A stretch of DNA of 26,934 bases, taken from NCBI GenBank assembly GCA_041740495.1, contig JBGSLW010000385.1, positions 1-26,934 on the forward strand. The letters run 5' to 3'. A program made the translations under genes and the position numbers. The notes beneath the pieces are model-generated. The model did no database searches, had not been told where the DNA came from, and saw nothing but the letters and a program-made list of their open reading frames with translations. Positions 14,321 through 23,063 of this stretch are shown piece after piece (positions within the stretch are counted from its first letter, which is position 1; each line of letters starts with the position of its first letter). The stretch comes from JANMEB01 sp041740495. GTDB taxonomy: Bacteria; Planctomycetota; Planctomycetia; Pirellulales; Pirellulaceae.

Positions 14321-17300
14321 GTGAGCATATCGCCCAAACAAATACTGCAACGCATCCAGGACTTGGGGTCGGTCGACGCCCGCACGTTGGAGAAAATCCA
14401 GCGGCATCTCGACGATCCGACGAAAAAGGTCTCGCTCAAGGCGATCGTCCGGTACCTGGTCGAAAAGGAACTCATTTCGCCATCCGAAGCCAGTCGGCTG
14501 CTCGATCCGAACGCGGGGGCCGATGTGGTTTCGGCGGGCCGACCGGGGGGGAAGCGTCCGGTCGAGGCGTACAACACCGACGATTTGATCGCGGGAGCCG
14601 CTCCTCTGCCGGCGCCCCCGGACAAGCCGGCTCGCAAACCAAATCGCGACGTCGATCCTCGGGCCACCGCGATTCACACTCCGGTCCCCGCCGGGCAGGA
14701 TTACAAGCAAGACTTCACGATGCAGGCGAACCCGCTGGGCGTCGATCCGACTTTGCTTGGGGACATCGATTACGGCGCACCTGGGGGCGCCGATTTTGAC
14801 GAACCGACCCGGGAGCCCAAGCGCGATCGGCGCAGCTTCACGGGGAAAATCGAGAAGGCCAACCAGTGGGAATCGCGCTGGCTATTCGTCGGCGCCGGGT
14901 TGGTGATGGTGCTGGTGATGTCGACGATCGGTTTGGCATGGTTGCTGAATCGGACGACCGCGGACCAGGCGAAAAAGAAGGCGGAAGAAGAATTCGGAAA
15001 TCGCAATTACCAGGCGGCTCGCGAGACCTGGGAGACCTTCGTCCGCGATTACCCGCAGGACAAGGACGTGCCCTACGCCTTGGCCCGGATCGTGCAATGC
15101 AAAATGCGGACTTTCTACGATGCGAAGAACTACGTCGAAACCCTGCAGGTGGCCCAAAACGATCTGCCGACGCTGGTCGAGCGCGAGGACAACGGAATCG
15201 GGGAAATCCAAGGGGACTTGGCGGTGATGTTGCCGGTGACCGCGCTGAGCTTCTCCGAAGCCGCCCTCAAAACCGAAGTGACCGCCGAAAAAGAAAAGTT
15301 TGTTCAGCTCGGCAGCGACTGCGAACAGCTGATCACGAATTCAGCCTACGTTCCGTCGGCGTTCCTGACCCGCGACGGCCTGACCGCCCAGACGATGGCG
15401 ACGTATCTGGCCAACGTGGAGAAGGTCCGGTTCGAGATTGCTCGGGAGAACAACTACACCGCGGCGTTGGGTGAAATCCAACGATTGACGGAGAGCCTGG
15501 AAACCGACAAGGCAGCCCAAGTCTACTACGACTTGATCAAGAAATACCCGCTGCTGCGGGCGCGCATGCCGCTGGCCGAAGCGATTGCCCGCGTCTCCGA
15601 AAAGGAGCGCGAATTGATCAAGCCCGATGCGCTGGAATTGCCGGTTGCGACCTCGGCACCGCCCCCCAAGACGCTCGCCAACGCCGCCCTGGTCAACGTC
15701 GTCGGCAATCCGCTGACCGACTTGCAAGGGAAGGTTGTCACCTACCTGGTCAATGGCGTCCTGTACGGCTTGAGCGCCGATACGGGTTCGATTTTGTGGT
15801 GGCGGCCGATCGGCGTCACCACGCGGATCCCGCCGTTGTGGGTCGATCGCCCGTTTCAATCCGATTTGATCGTGTGCGACCAAGTCACCCATCGCATTGC
15901 CCGGATTCGCAGCAACGACGGTGGTCTCGTTTGGCAGATCGAGGTGCAGGAGCCTTTTGAGCGCCCCGCCTTGGTCGCCGAACGCGGCAAACTGTTCGTC
16001 ACGACGGCGGCGGGCAAACTGATCCGCTGTGATTTGAATAGCGGCGCCACCGAAATGGCCTGTCAGTTGCCGCAGGGGGTAACGGTCGGCCCCGTCCCCC
16101 ATCCCGAAGTCGGCCTTTTGTACCAACTGGGGTCGCACACCAACCTGTACCTGATCTCCCAGGAAGACTTGAGTTGCCGCGAGGTCTTTTTCTTGGGGCA
16201 CCAGCCGAACTCGTTGGACGTCGAACCGTTCTTTCTGTCGGGCAACTTGTGCGTCCTGGAGAATTTCGGCGCCTTCAGCCAGGCTTACGTCCTGAGCTTT
16301 AAGAACGGTGGCGCCGAGGTCGAAATGGCACAACAGCCAAAGAAAATGACCGACGGCAAAGTGACGCTCGATCCGATCCGCTACGGGCGTTCCGTGATCG
16401 TCGCCTCCGATACCGGCGATATGCAGCGGTACGAGCTCAATATCACCGACGACGGCGAACAGCGGACGGTGAGTCTCGATTCTTTGATCAAAACCAACTT
16501 CGATACCCACCCTGGGTTGATCAATTATGTGGCGGCCGGGGGCGGGGACTTGATCGTCGCCAACCGCGGGCTCACGCGCTACCGCATCAAGAGCGCCGCG
16601 CAGGAGTTTGAAATCCGCAAGACCGCCAACTCCGCCGATATCTTCGTCGGACCGGTATACGTATTCGACACGGCGCTCGTCCACCTGCGACGGCGAGTGG
16701 GTTCCAGGGTGGTGACCGCGGCCGCCGTCGACCCGGAGACGCTCACTGAACTGTGGCAATGCGATTTCGAGGCCGCTCCGATCGAGTCCCCATTTCCGAT
16801 GGGCGACCGCGTCCTGGTCGGCAGCAGCCAGGGGGACTTGTTCGAGTTGACTGCGGCGAATCTGGAAAATGTTTCGTTGCCCCCGCTGGTGCGGGGAACA
16901 ACCGTCAGCCAAAACCTCAAGTTCGACTTCGGCATCCCCCTGGAGAACGGCGATCGAGTCTACTGCGGCCTCGGGGACAGCGATCGAATCCTCAACTACC
17001 CGGCGCGGGACATGATGAACAACCGGCTGTCCTTGGTAGCCGCCCCGGCCAACCGCATCGGCGCCGAACCGATCGGCTTTCAGAACACCTTGTTGGTCCC
17101 CTGCAGCGCCGGCTTGATCTGCCGCGTCGACCCGAACACCGGGGGCGTGATCGGCGCGCCGTTCCAGCCCCCCTCCAATCCGAACCAACCGTTCCAATGG
17201 GTCAGTCCGACGGTCGTGGGCGAAGGGAAATTCCTCGCCGGCACCACCCGCGGCTCGCTGTTTCTGGTTCGCGCGGAGGGGAACTCCTCGCTGGTGAAGG

Positions 17301-17800
17301 AAGCCGAACTGGAGTATCCAGCGCAGTTGGTCTCCCCGCTGCGGGCGATCGGCTCCACGGCCTACGCCGTCTGCCGCGACGCCGCCCGGGACAAGCTGGT
17401 GGCGTTCAACACCGAAGGAACGATCAGTGAGCGGAAAACGCAATCGCTGCCCGGAGAGTTCGGCGGGGAATTGATTTGCCTGAACGACGCGATCCTGGTC
17501 CCGGCGGCGGACGGAAACCTGCATTGCTATGATCCCGAACTGAATTTGCGGTGGAGCTTCCCCCTGCCGCAAAACGCTGGGTTGGCCGCTAAACTCGCGG
17601 GATCGGTTGCCCGCTTGGACGATTCCTACCTGGTCGCTTTCGAATCGGGCGATGTCGTTCGCTTGGACGCCGCGACCGGGGAAGTCCGCGGCGCAACCCA
17701 ACTGGAATTGCCGTTGGCCGGCCCCCCTGCGGTTCTCGGCGGCGTCTGGTTTGTGCTCGATCAACACGGCATCGTGCACACGATGAGTCCCTTGGAGTGA
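14321..17800 (+). CDS. membrane-anchored TPR + PQQ beta-propeller protein, ~1159 aa
   Basis: Residues ~5-62 form a helical cytoplasmic domain (KQILQRIQDLGS..SPSEASRLL), followed by a proline-rich linker. One membrane helix is at about 187-209 (WLFVGAGLVMVLVMSTIGLAWLL), followed by TPR-like helices (FGNRNYQAARETWETFVRDYP). From ~450 to the end is a large PQQ-type beta-propeller with blades such as VNGVLYGLSADTGSILWW, NDGGLVWQIE and RVDPNTGGVIG. The periplasmic part is therefore ~950 residues. The start is uncertain: GTG 14321 is preferred, TTG 14312 is in frame, and neither has a clear ribosome binding site. Directly downstream of ExbB/ExbD/ExbD, it is the best candidate for the partner moved by that motor, in the position TonB or TolA holds elsewhere; this is inference. 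Confidence 0.85.
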   Translation: MSISPKQILQRIQDLGSVDARTLEKIQRHLDDPTKKVSLKAIVRYLVEKELISPSEASRLLDPNAGADVVSAGRPGGKRPVEAYNTDDLIAGAAPLPAPPDKPARKPNRDVDPRATAIHTPVPAGQDYKQDFTMQANPLGVDPTLLGDIDYGAPGGADFDEPTREPKRDRRSFTGKIEKANQWESRWLFVGAGLVMVLVMSTIGLAWLLNRTTADQAKKKAEEEFGNRNYQAARETWETFVRDYPQDKDVPYALARIVQCKMRTFYDAKNYVETLQVAQNDLPTLVEREDNGIGEIQGDLAVMLPVTALSFSEAALKTEVTAEKEKFVQLGSDCEQLITNSAYVPSAFLTRDGLTAQTMATYLANVEKVRFEIARENNYTAALGEIQRLTESLETDKAAQVYYDLIKKYPLLRARMPLAEAIARVSEKERELIKPDALELPVATSAPPPKTLANAALVNVVGNPLTDLQGKVVTYLVNGVLYGLSADTGSILWWRPIGVTTRIPPLWVDRPFQSDLIVCDQVTHRIARIRSNDGGLVWQIEVQEPFERPALVAERGKLFVTTAAGKLIRCDLNSGATEMACQLPQGVTVGPVPHPEVGLLYQLGSHTNLYLISQEDLSCREVFFLGHQPNSLDVEPFFLSGNLCVLENFGAFSQAYVLSFKNGGAEVEMAQQPKKMTDGKVTLDPIRYGRSVIVASDTGDMQRYELNITDDGEQRTVSLDSLIKTNFDTHPGLINYVAAGGGDLIVANRGLTRYRIKSAAQEFEIRKTANSADIFVGPVYVFDTALVHLRRRVGSRVVTAAAVDPETLTELWQCDFEAAPIESPFPMGDRVLVGSSQGDLFELTAANLENVSLPPLVRGTTVSQNLKFDFGIPLENGDRVYCGLGDSDRILNYPARDMMNNRLSLVAAPANRIGAEPIGFQNTLLVPCSAGLICRVDPNTGGVIGAPFQPPSNPNQPFQWVSPTVVGEGKFLAGTTRGSLFLVRAEGNSSLVKEAELEYPAQLVSPLRAIGSTAYAVCRDAARDKLVAFNTEGTISERKTQSLPGEFGGELICLNDAILVPAADGNLHCYDPELNLRWSFPLPQNAGLAAKLAGSVARLDDSYLVAFESGDVVRLDAATGEVRGATQLELPLAGPPAVLGGVWFVLDQHGIVHTMSPLE

Positions 17801-17899
17801 GAGTGAATATCTTGGAAAGAGAATCGGTGGCAATCGACGTTCGGTAGAGACCGCTCCTTGGTATTTCGTTCGGCATTCGATTCTCGGTAACCTTTGACG

Positions 17900-20533
17900 A
17901 TGGCAGTTTGTTTCATGACCCGACGAAGCCTCGAACGAGCGATCCCCTGCCCTGCCTGCGTCCGTCAGGACTTGCGGGAGGCGGCAGCTCGAGTTGCCGC
18001 GCGGTCTCGCCCACGCCTGTGGGGAATTGTGGTCGGTGGGCTGTTGCTCGGATGGTTCCTGCCGACGGCGGTCTGCGGCCAACCCGTCCAAGAAGGAGCC
18101 CCCCAGCAAAAAGGCCCAATGGTCTTTGGGCTCGATCCAGACGACACCACGCCGACGGTCGAGCGGCCACCGTTCGACCGGATCACCTTGAAGGAGAGCG
18201 GCGATGGGGCGATCCTCTATTGCCAACCCATCGGGCTGACGGGACCCGTCGATCCCGCCGCACAGAACGGATTGCTCAAATTCGAGCTGCTCGATCGACC
18301 CAACCAATACTACACCGTGGCCTGGCGCGACATTGCCCGCGTCGAACTGTTCGCGGAGATCGTGGTCGCCGAAACTCGCCAGGCGTTTGAATCGGGGGAT
18401 TACAATACCGCGTTTCGCAACTTGATCTACTTGCACGACAACCGCGGCGCCAGCGACCCCATCGTGGAACAATTGCTGGAACCGTTCTGGTATGCGGACG
18501 CGAAGGCGTTGTTCGACGGGGGGAATCACGAGCTGGCTTTGACCGGTTTCGAGGAGCTCTATCGACGCAACCCCAACTTTATCGCCCGCGGCGAACAGTT
18601 TCGTCCCGTCGACTACATCGCCTCCGCGTACGATCGCATCCTGCAGGCTTTCGTCCAGCAAGGAGACTTCGATTCGGTCGTGGCGAAACTCCAGGATGTT
18701 CGCGAAAAGTACCCGCGTCCCCCAGCGCCGATCGCGGGGATCTTGCAACAGTGGGAGTCGGTGCTGGAACAAAAGAAACGGGAGGTCGCCGACGCGCTCG
18801 CCGCCCAAACCGCCGATCCCAATCTGGTGGTCGCGCATCAATCCGTTCGAGCCTTGGCGCATGCGGTCCCCAACGATCCGCGGACTGCGGAGGCGCTGCA
18901 ACGCGTCTTCGACGCCCAGCCGGCGATTATCGTCGGGACCGAACAAGTGGCGGTCGAGCCGCAAGCCACCTCGTTGGACAGCTGGGCGGCCCGTCGTCTG
19001 GGGCATTTGCTCACCCGGCAGCTGGTCGAACTGATCGGATTGGGAGATGACGGCGGGTTGTACCAGTACGCCGAAGGGAATGTGGTGGCGGTCGACGAAT
19101 TCGGCCGAGCCTACCGGTTCGAGATCGACCCAGCACGTCAAGATTTCGCCGACAAAACCACGGTCCTCGATCTGGCCCAACGATTGGCGAGCTTGATCGA
19201 CGAAAATTCAACAGATTTTTACTTTCCCCTCGCCAAGATCGTGCAGTCCATCGAAATCCTGGATAGCCATCGGGTTCAGGTCCGCTTGCATCGGCCGTAC
19301 GCTCGATTCGAGAGCCTCTTTCGCGTCCCCTTGCATTCCGAGCCGCACCGCGCCGCCGGGGCCTATCAACTGGAGCCCGACATCGACGGCAGTCCGTATG
19401 GAGCACGGGTCTACCGAGCCAATCCGCAGCATGAGCGAGAAGAGGCGTTGAGCCCCCCTCCGCTGGTGATCGAACGCCAATTCTCGACCGGGTCCGCCGC
19501 GGCCCGCGCCTTGCTCCGCGGCGAAATCGATGTCTGGGACCGCGTAAGTCCGGCAGAGCTGGACAAACTGCGGGCCGATCCCGAGATCGCCGTGCGGCCA
19601 TATCTGATCCCCTCGGTCCATCTACTGATCCCCAATCCGCGGAATGGGTTCATGCAGGACCAGACGTTTCGACGCGGGTTGTTGTATGCGATCGATCGCG
19701 ACACGATCGTTCGTCAACTGATCTGCGGCGGGCGCGAGCTTCCGGGATACACGTCGCTCAGCGGACCGTTCCCCTTGGGTTCGGAAGAGAATGACTTGAT
19801 CGGATACGCCTACGATATCCGAGTGCCCCCCACCGAATTCGACTCGCGGATGGCGATCATCGCCCCGTCGGTGGTGCTGGCCCAGATCCGCAAGGCGGCC
19901 AAGGCGCGATTCCAGGAAGAGCGGGCCGCCGAACTGAGGGACCTCAACGAAGACGAGATTTTCAAAAAGCTGGAAGAATGGGCCGACCAAGACAAGTCGT
20001 TGGCCGTTCCCACGCTGATTCTTACATTTCCCGATACCGACTTGGCCCGCACCGCCTGCCAGACGATGCAGCAGATGTGGAAGTCGGTCGGGATTACGGT
20101 GGAGCTCAAGCCGCTTCCTCCGGGTGCGACGCGTCCCGCCGATGACGATTATGACTTGTGGTACGTCGACCTCACGATGGAGGAGCCGCTCTCGGATGCC
20201 CGCAAGGTTCTGGGGGACTTGGGGCTGGTCCACGAAATCGGACCGTCGATCGAGCAGCTGCTGGGTGAACTCGATCTGGCCAAGAACTGGGTGGAGGCCC
20301 GCAACACGCTGCGGCAGATCCACGAACTCTGCCAATACGATATGGTCGTGCTGCCGCTTTGGCAGACGATCAACTATTACGCCTACCGCCGCAATGTTTT
20401 CGGCATCGAAAGCGGCCTGGTCCACCTCTACGACGGCGTCGACCGGTGGCGGATCGATCCGGACGGAGTTCGGCGGACGGCGGACGACCAACACAACAAG
20501 GTGGACGCAATCGCGACCGTGGACAGCAGGTAA
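17900..20533 (+). CDS. family 5 extracellular solute-binding protein (peptide/nickel type), ~877 aa
   Basis: A hydrophobic export segment lies at about 40-60 (LWGIVVGGLLLGWFLPTAVCG), after an unusually long N-terminus that may mean a later true start. ATG 17900 and ATG 17915 are both possible, without a clear ribosome binding site. The C-terminal ~500 residues match the oligopeptide-binding SBP_bac_5 fold: VQVRLHRPYARFESLF, ALLRGEIDVWDRVSPAEL, QTFRRGLLYAIDRDTIVRQL, a long variable segment, and VLPLWQTINYYAYRRNVFGI. At ~877 residues it is much longer than usual (~530); the first ~330 mature residues include a helical, TPR-like stretch. No ABC permease or ATPase gene is present, so it may work with the adjacent ExbB/ExbD system rather than in import. 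Confidence 0.82.
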   Translation: MAVCFMTRRSLERAIPCPACVRQDLREAAARVAARSRPRLWGIVVGGLLLGWFLPTAVCGQPVQEGAPQQKGPMVFGLDPDDTTPTVERPPFDRITLKESGDGAILYCQPIGLTGPVDPAAQNGLLKFELLDRPNQYYTVAWRDIARVELFAEIVVAETRQAFESGDYNTAFRNLIYLHDNRGASDPIVEQLLEPFWYADAKALFDGGNHELALTGFEELYRRNPNFIARGEQFRPVDYIASAYDRILQAFVQQGDFDSVVAKLQDVREKYPRPPAPIAGILQQWESVLEQKKREVADALAAQTADPNLVVAHQSVRALAHAVPNDPRTAEALQRVFDAQPAIIVGTEQVAVEPQATSLDSWAARRLGHLLTRQLVELIGLGDDGGLYQYAEGNVVAVDEFGRAYRFEIDPARQDFADKTTVLDLAQRLASLIDENSTDFYFPLAKIVQSIEILDSHRVQVRLHRPYARFESLFRVPLHSEPHRAAGAYQLEPDIDGSPYGARVYRANPQHEREEALSPPPLVIERQFSTGSAAARALLRGEIDVWDRVSPAELDKLRADPEIAVRPYLIPSVHLLIPNPRNGFMQDQTFRRGLLYAIDRDTIVRQLICGGRELPGYTSLSGPFPLGSEENDLIGYAYDIRVPPTEFDSRMAIIAPSVVLAQIRKAAKARFQEERAAELRDLNEDEIFKKLEEWADQDKSLAVPTLILTFPDTDLARTACQTMQQMWKSVGITVELKPLPPGATRPADDDYDLWYVDLTMEEPLSDARKVLGDLGLVHEIGPSIEQLLGELDLAKNWVEARNTLRQIHELCQYDMVVLPLWQTINYYAYRRNVFGIESGLVHLYDGVDRWRIDPDGVRRTADDQHNKVDAIATVDSR

Positions 20534-20568
20534 CGTTGGACTTTTTTTCCTCCGACCAGGATCATTCG

Positions 20569-22458
20569 ATGACTTCAGCAAACGGCTTGTTGCGAACGGC
20601 TCGGCGGAACTCGCTCAGCCCGCGGCTTGGCGGGGGATGCGCTCGGCTGGGGATGGCGTTGCTCGCAGTAACGCTCGGTCTGTGCGGCGGAGGCCCCGGC
20701 TGGAGCCAGGAAGATGCCGGTGCGGCCGCCCAAATCACCGACCGGGCGGCGAACGCGAACTCCGCGGAACCGCGGCAACGTCCCGAGTTGACTCGGACGC
20801 CGTCGGCCCGCTTGAGTCGCGAAACGAAATTGAACGCCCGGGCCTGGGAATACACCCCCTACCGAATTCTGGTCTCGATCGCCGACGATCATTCCCAACT
20901 GGTGCAGGCCTGGTTCCCGGAGATCCAACGCCGGATCGAACGCGATGCGATGCTGGACGACTACAACGCCTGGGAAGTCGTCTGCCAGCACGCAGATACT
21001 CGCTGGAATCGCCGCTGGGCGATTGGACTGGAGCAGCCGCCGGGCGAATGGACCAGCGAATTGGCAGAAGCGGTTTCAGCGGAGGACTTCGACAAGCTGA
21101 TCGTGATTCGCATTCAACCCCAGGCCGGGTCCTACCAGCTGGTCTGCCGCGAGCTCGATCTGATGACGCGCCAGTGGGGAGAAATCGCCCAACTCGCCTG
21201 CGGACAGATCGAAATGCTCCCCGCACAGTGTTACCAGGCGGTGCGGACGTCGTTCATGCCGCTGGCTCGGGTCGAGCGCGTCTCCGATAAAACGATCTAT
21301 TGCCGGATGCGAGCCGTGAACCTCTGCCGCGGAGCCGCCGTCGATCCCGAAGGGAACTGGGTGGAGGCCCCCTTGGAAGGTTCGCCCGTCTGGGTCCAGC
21401 CGACCGATGTGATGCTGCCGGTGATTCGGCGGAACGATCGGGACGACAACTTCGCAAGTGTGGAGATCGCCGACCTGACCTTTTTGACCATCGAATCCCA
21501 GGAAGATTCGGTGCTCAAGTGCTTCATGCACACCGCCCAGTGGGCCCCGCTTTCCGGACGCTCGGGGTCGCGAACGCAGAAGTTTGGACTGGTCGTGCGC
21601 CCCCGCGGCGTCGAGACCCGTCTCACGGTTCTTTCCAGCGACCCGAAAAACCCCGCCCCGCTTTCGGGGTTGGCCGTCTATTCGCGCAAGCCGGGCGATC
21701 TGGATCTGCCCGAACGCGAGCGAAAGGAACAGGAGAAGGGGACCGAGGTACCCATCGGCAAAACCGACTGGAAAGGGACAATTCGCATTCCGCCGACGCC
21801 CGATGGGAGTGTGCGGCTGGTGTTTGTCAAGAACGGCAAACACGAACTGAAAATGATCCCGGTCATGCCAGGCTTGTTCGCCAAGATTCAGGCCTCGATC
21901 CCCGACGACAAGGCCCGCGTGTACGCAGAGGGAGTAGCGAACGGCTGGAAAAACCGAATCCTGGACTTCGTCGCCCGGCGAGCGATTCTCGAGGCGCGGA
22001 TGAACCTGGCGCTGGAGAACGAGGACTTTGAGCGGGCTCGCAAGATCCACGACAACGACTACAAGCGACTCAAGGCGTACGAGGCCTCGTTCGATTTCAT
22101 GCTCAAGGAATCGAAGAAACAACTCCTCTCCCGCAAGGACGCCAATCAACGTCAGCGGGAACGGATCGACAACATGTTTGGCAACCTGGATAAGGTGATC
22201 GCCAAAAGCGTTAAGAAGCCGGAGAATACGGAGTTGTTCGACCGGATCCTCAACCGCGACTCGGGCAGCCCAGACGACGAAGGGGAGGAGAAGCCCAGCG
22301 GCAGCGATGCCTCGATCCCCCGGCCATCCGAGTCCCAACCAGCGTCGCAAGAACCGTCAGCCAATTCGCAACCGACGGAGCCAACCTCCTCCTCCTCCTC
22401 CCGTCCGTCCAACCCCGCCGCCAATCGCTCCACGACAGACCCCGCCCCGCCCAACTAA
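20569..22458 (+). CDS. secreted protein of unknown function, 629 aa
   Basis: AGGA precedes ATG 20569 by 8 bases. A signal peptide spans about 24-46 (CARLGMALLAVTLGLCGGGPGWSQ). The mature protein has a globular region starting WEYTPYRILVSIADD (~92 on), followed by segments resembling beta-sandwich carboxypeptidase-regulatory-like folds (LSGLAVYSRKPGD.. and DGSVRLVFVKNGKHELKMIPVMPG). A charged helical region follows (about 470-560: RILDFVARRAILEARMNLALENEDFERARKIHD), then a Ser/Pro/Glu-rich disordered tail. It begins 35 bases after the solute-binding gene and is the last gene of the cluster. No family is recognised; the operon position suggests it is another envelope component of the same machine. 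Confidence 0.75.
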   Translation: MTSANGLLRTARRNSLSPRLGGGCARLGMALLAVTLGLCGGGPGWSQEDAGAAAQITDRAANANSAEPRQRPELTRTPSARLSRETKLNARAWEYTPYRILVSIADDHSQLVQAWFPEIQRRIERDAMLDDYNAWEVVCQHADTRWNRRWAIGLEQPPGEWTSELAEAVSAEDFDKLIVIRIQPQAGSYQLVCRELDLMTRQWGEIAQLACGQIEMLPAQCYQAVRTSFMPLARVERVSDKTIYCRMRAVNLCRGAAVDPEGNWVEAPLEGSPVWVQPTDVMLPVIRRNDRDDNFASVEIADLTFLTIESQEDSVLKCFMHTAQWAPLSGRSGSRTQKFGLVVRPRGVETRLTVLSSDPKNPAPLSGLAVYSRKPGDLDLPERERKEQEKGTEVPIGKTDWKGTIRIPPTPDGSVRLVFVKNGKHELKMIPVMPGLFAKIQASIPDDKARVYAEGVANGWKNRILDFVARRAILEARMNLALENEDFERARKIHDNDYKRLKAYEASFDFMLKESKKQLLSRKDANQRQRERIDNMFGNLDKVIAKSVKKPENTELFDRILNRDSGSPDDEGEEKPSGSDASIPRPSESQPASQEPSANSQPTEPTSSSSSRPSNPAANRSTTDPAPPN

Positions 22459-22472
22459 ATCGCGGCCCGAGT

Positions 22473-22495
22473 GGCGCGACGCCCCGCGTCGCGCC
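22473..22495 (+). terminator. strong GC-rich hairpin after the ExbB cluster
   Basis: GGCGCGACGC and GCGTCGCGCC form a perfect 10-bp stem around a CCC loop, starting 14 bases after the stop of the last cluster gene. There is no U-tract, so it is either a non-canonical terminator or an mRNA-stabilising end. Its position at the end of a six-gene same-strand cluster supports a transcript-end role. Confidence 0.55.
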
Positions 22496-22500
22496 AGCAT

Positions 22501-22520
22501 GTGTACATTTGTACACTATG
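22501..22520. promoter_or_regulatory. palindrome GTGTAC-ATTT-GTACAC, possible operator
   Basis: Perfect 6-bp arms around ATTT, followed by TATG. The right half plus flank (TGTACACTAT) matches the half-site of the palindrome at 1261-1282 (TGTATACTAT). Whether it is a protein-binding site or a dispersed short repeat cannot be told from two copies. Confidence 0.3.
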
Positions 22521-22633
22521 CCATTGAAGGGGGAAGCCGCTTCTCAATGCGCCGACGGAGCACCCGACCGAGGCGTCGGGGCTGCGGCAACGGTTCACCA
22601 AGCCTCAATGTCCTCAAGGACTCCAATGCCCAG

Positions 22634-22673
22634 CCATTTCCACAAAGCCATTTCCACAAAGCCATTTCCACAA
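22634..22673. repeat. 14-bp tandem repeat, 2.9 copies
   Basis: CCATTTCCACAAAG at 22634 and 22648, and a partial copy at 22662-22673 (CCATTTCCACAA). The final CCACAA also pairs with TTGTGG just after it (CCACAA-TGGG-TTGTGG, a 6-bp stem). It lies in the non-coding junction left of the cassette array. Confidence 0.85.
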
Positions 22674-22861
22674 TGGGTTGTGGAAGTCGACGATTTACCC
22701 CATTTTTCCTGGAGCCACCATTTTGCCACCAATTCCCATCTTGGCCCGGTCCCTGCACTTCGGAATACTGGAATATCCACCTTGGATCCGAAATATCCAG
22801 TAAAATCCAGATCCAATCCGAGATACACTGCATATCCCGGATCCAATTCGGATACTCAATA

Positions 22862-22868
22862 GTTCTGC
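22862..22868 (+). other. inferred left recombination point of cassette 1 (GTTCTGC)
   Basis: GTTCTGCCAC here is the exact reverse complement of GTGGCAGAAC at 23341-23350, the R'' end of the first attC. That is the relation expected between a cassette's first bases and its own attC. No R''/L'' partner of an attC is seen in the preceding ~100 bases, so this point is either an attI-type site or a degenerate site. The repeats at 22810-22855 are possible integrase-binding repeats, but that is speculation. Confidence 0.55.
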
Positions 22869-22894
22869 CACTAACGCCACAAAGGAGCACCGCG

Positions 22895-23047
22895 ATGTTC
22901 ACGTACCAAGTCCGCCTGTCACCAAAACCCGGAAACCCCGGTGGAAACATTACCGTCACCGTTCAGGCTCGATCTGACACTGAGGCTCGCACGATTGCTG
23001 CCTCACAAAACCCAACGTACCAAGTTCAAGCCTGCCACAAACAATGA
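22895..23047 (+). CDS. cassette 1 protein A, 50 aa, unknown function
   Basis: ATG 22895 is preceded by AGGAG at 22883-22887 and starts 27 bases after the inferred cassette boundary. The product (MFTYQVRLSPKPGNPGG..) ends with ARTIAASQNPTYQVQACHKQ. A beta-strand/helix pattern (ITVTVQARSDTEARTIAASQNP) suggests a small soluble domain in which the Glu-Ala-Arg helix follows a strand, as in some small cassette-encoded proteins. It is the first of two ORFs in one cassette, ending 16 bases before the next start. No family can be named with confidence. Confidence 0.6.
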   Translation: MFTYQVRLSPKPGNPGGNITVTVQARSDTEARTIAASQNPTYQVQACHKQ

Positions 23048-23063
23048 TCGGAATACAGACACG

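Larger units (their letters stand above)
22459..22862. other. 404-bp non-coding junction between the ExbB cluster and the cassette array
   Basis: No convincing gene. From left to right it holds a GC-rich hairpin (22473-22495), a palindrome (22501-22516), a 14-bp tandem repeat (22634-22673), and an AT-richer stretch (about 22760-22862). That stretch has near-direct repeats GATCCAATCCGAGATAC (22810-22826) and GATCCAATTCGGATAC (22840-22855) and a hairpin ATCCGAGATA/TATCCCGGAT (22816-22825/22833-22842). It ends at GTTCTGC, the inferred recombination point of the first cassette. A 117-residue frame (22509-22862) crosses these repeats and is not believed. Confidence 0.55.

Noticed and set aside
15341..19180. 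1279-residue minus-strand open frame across the propeller and solute-binding genes
   Set aside because: It spans two real plus-strand genes and the gap between them, has no domain pattern, and its composition mirrors antisense codon bias.
22509..22862. 117-residue frame left of the cassette array
   Set aside because: It runs through tandem repeats, palindromes and hairpins and has no domain; the translation is repeat-derived.
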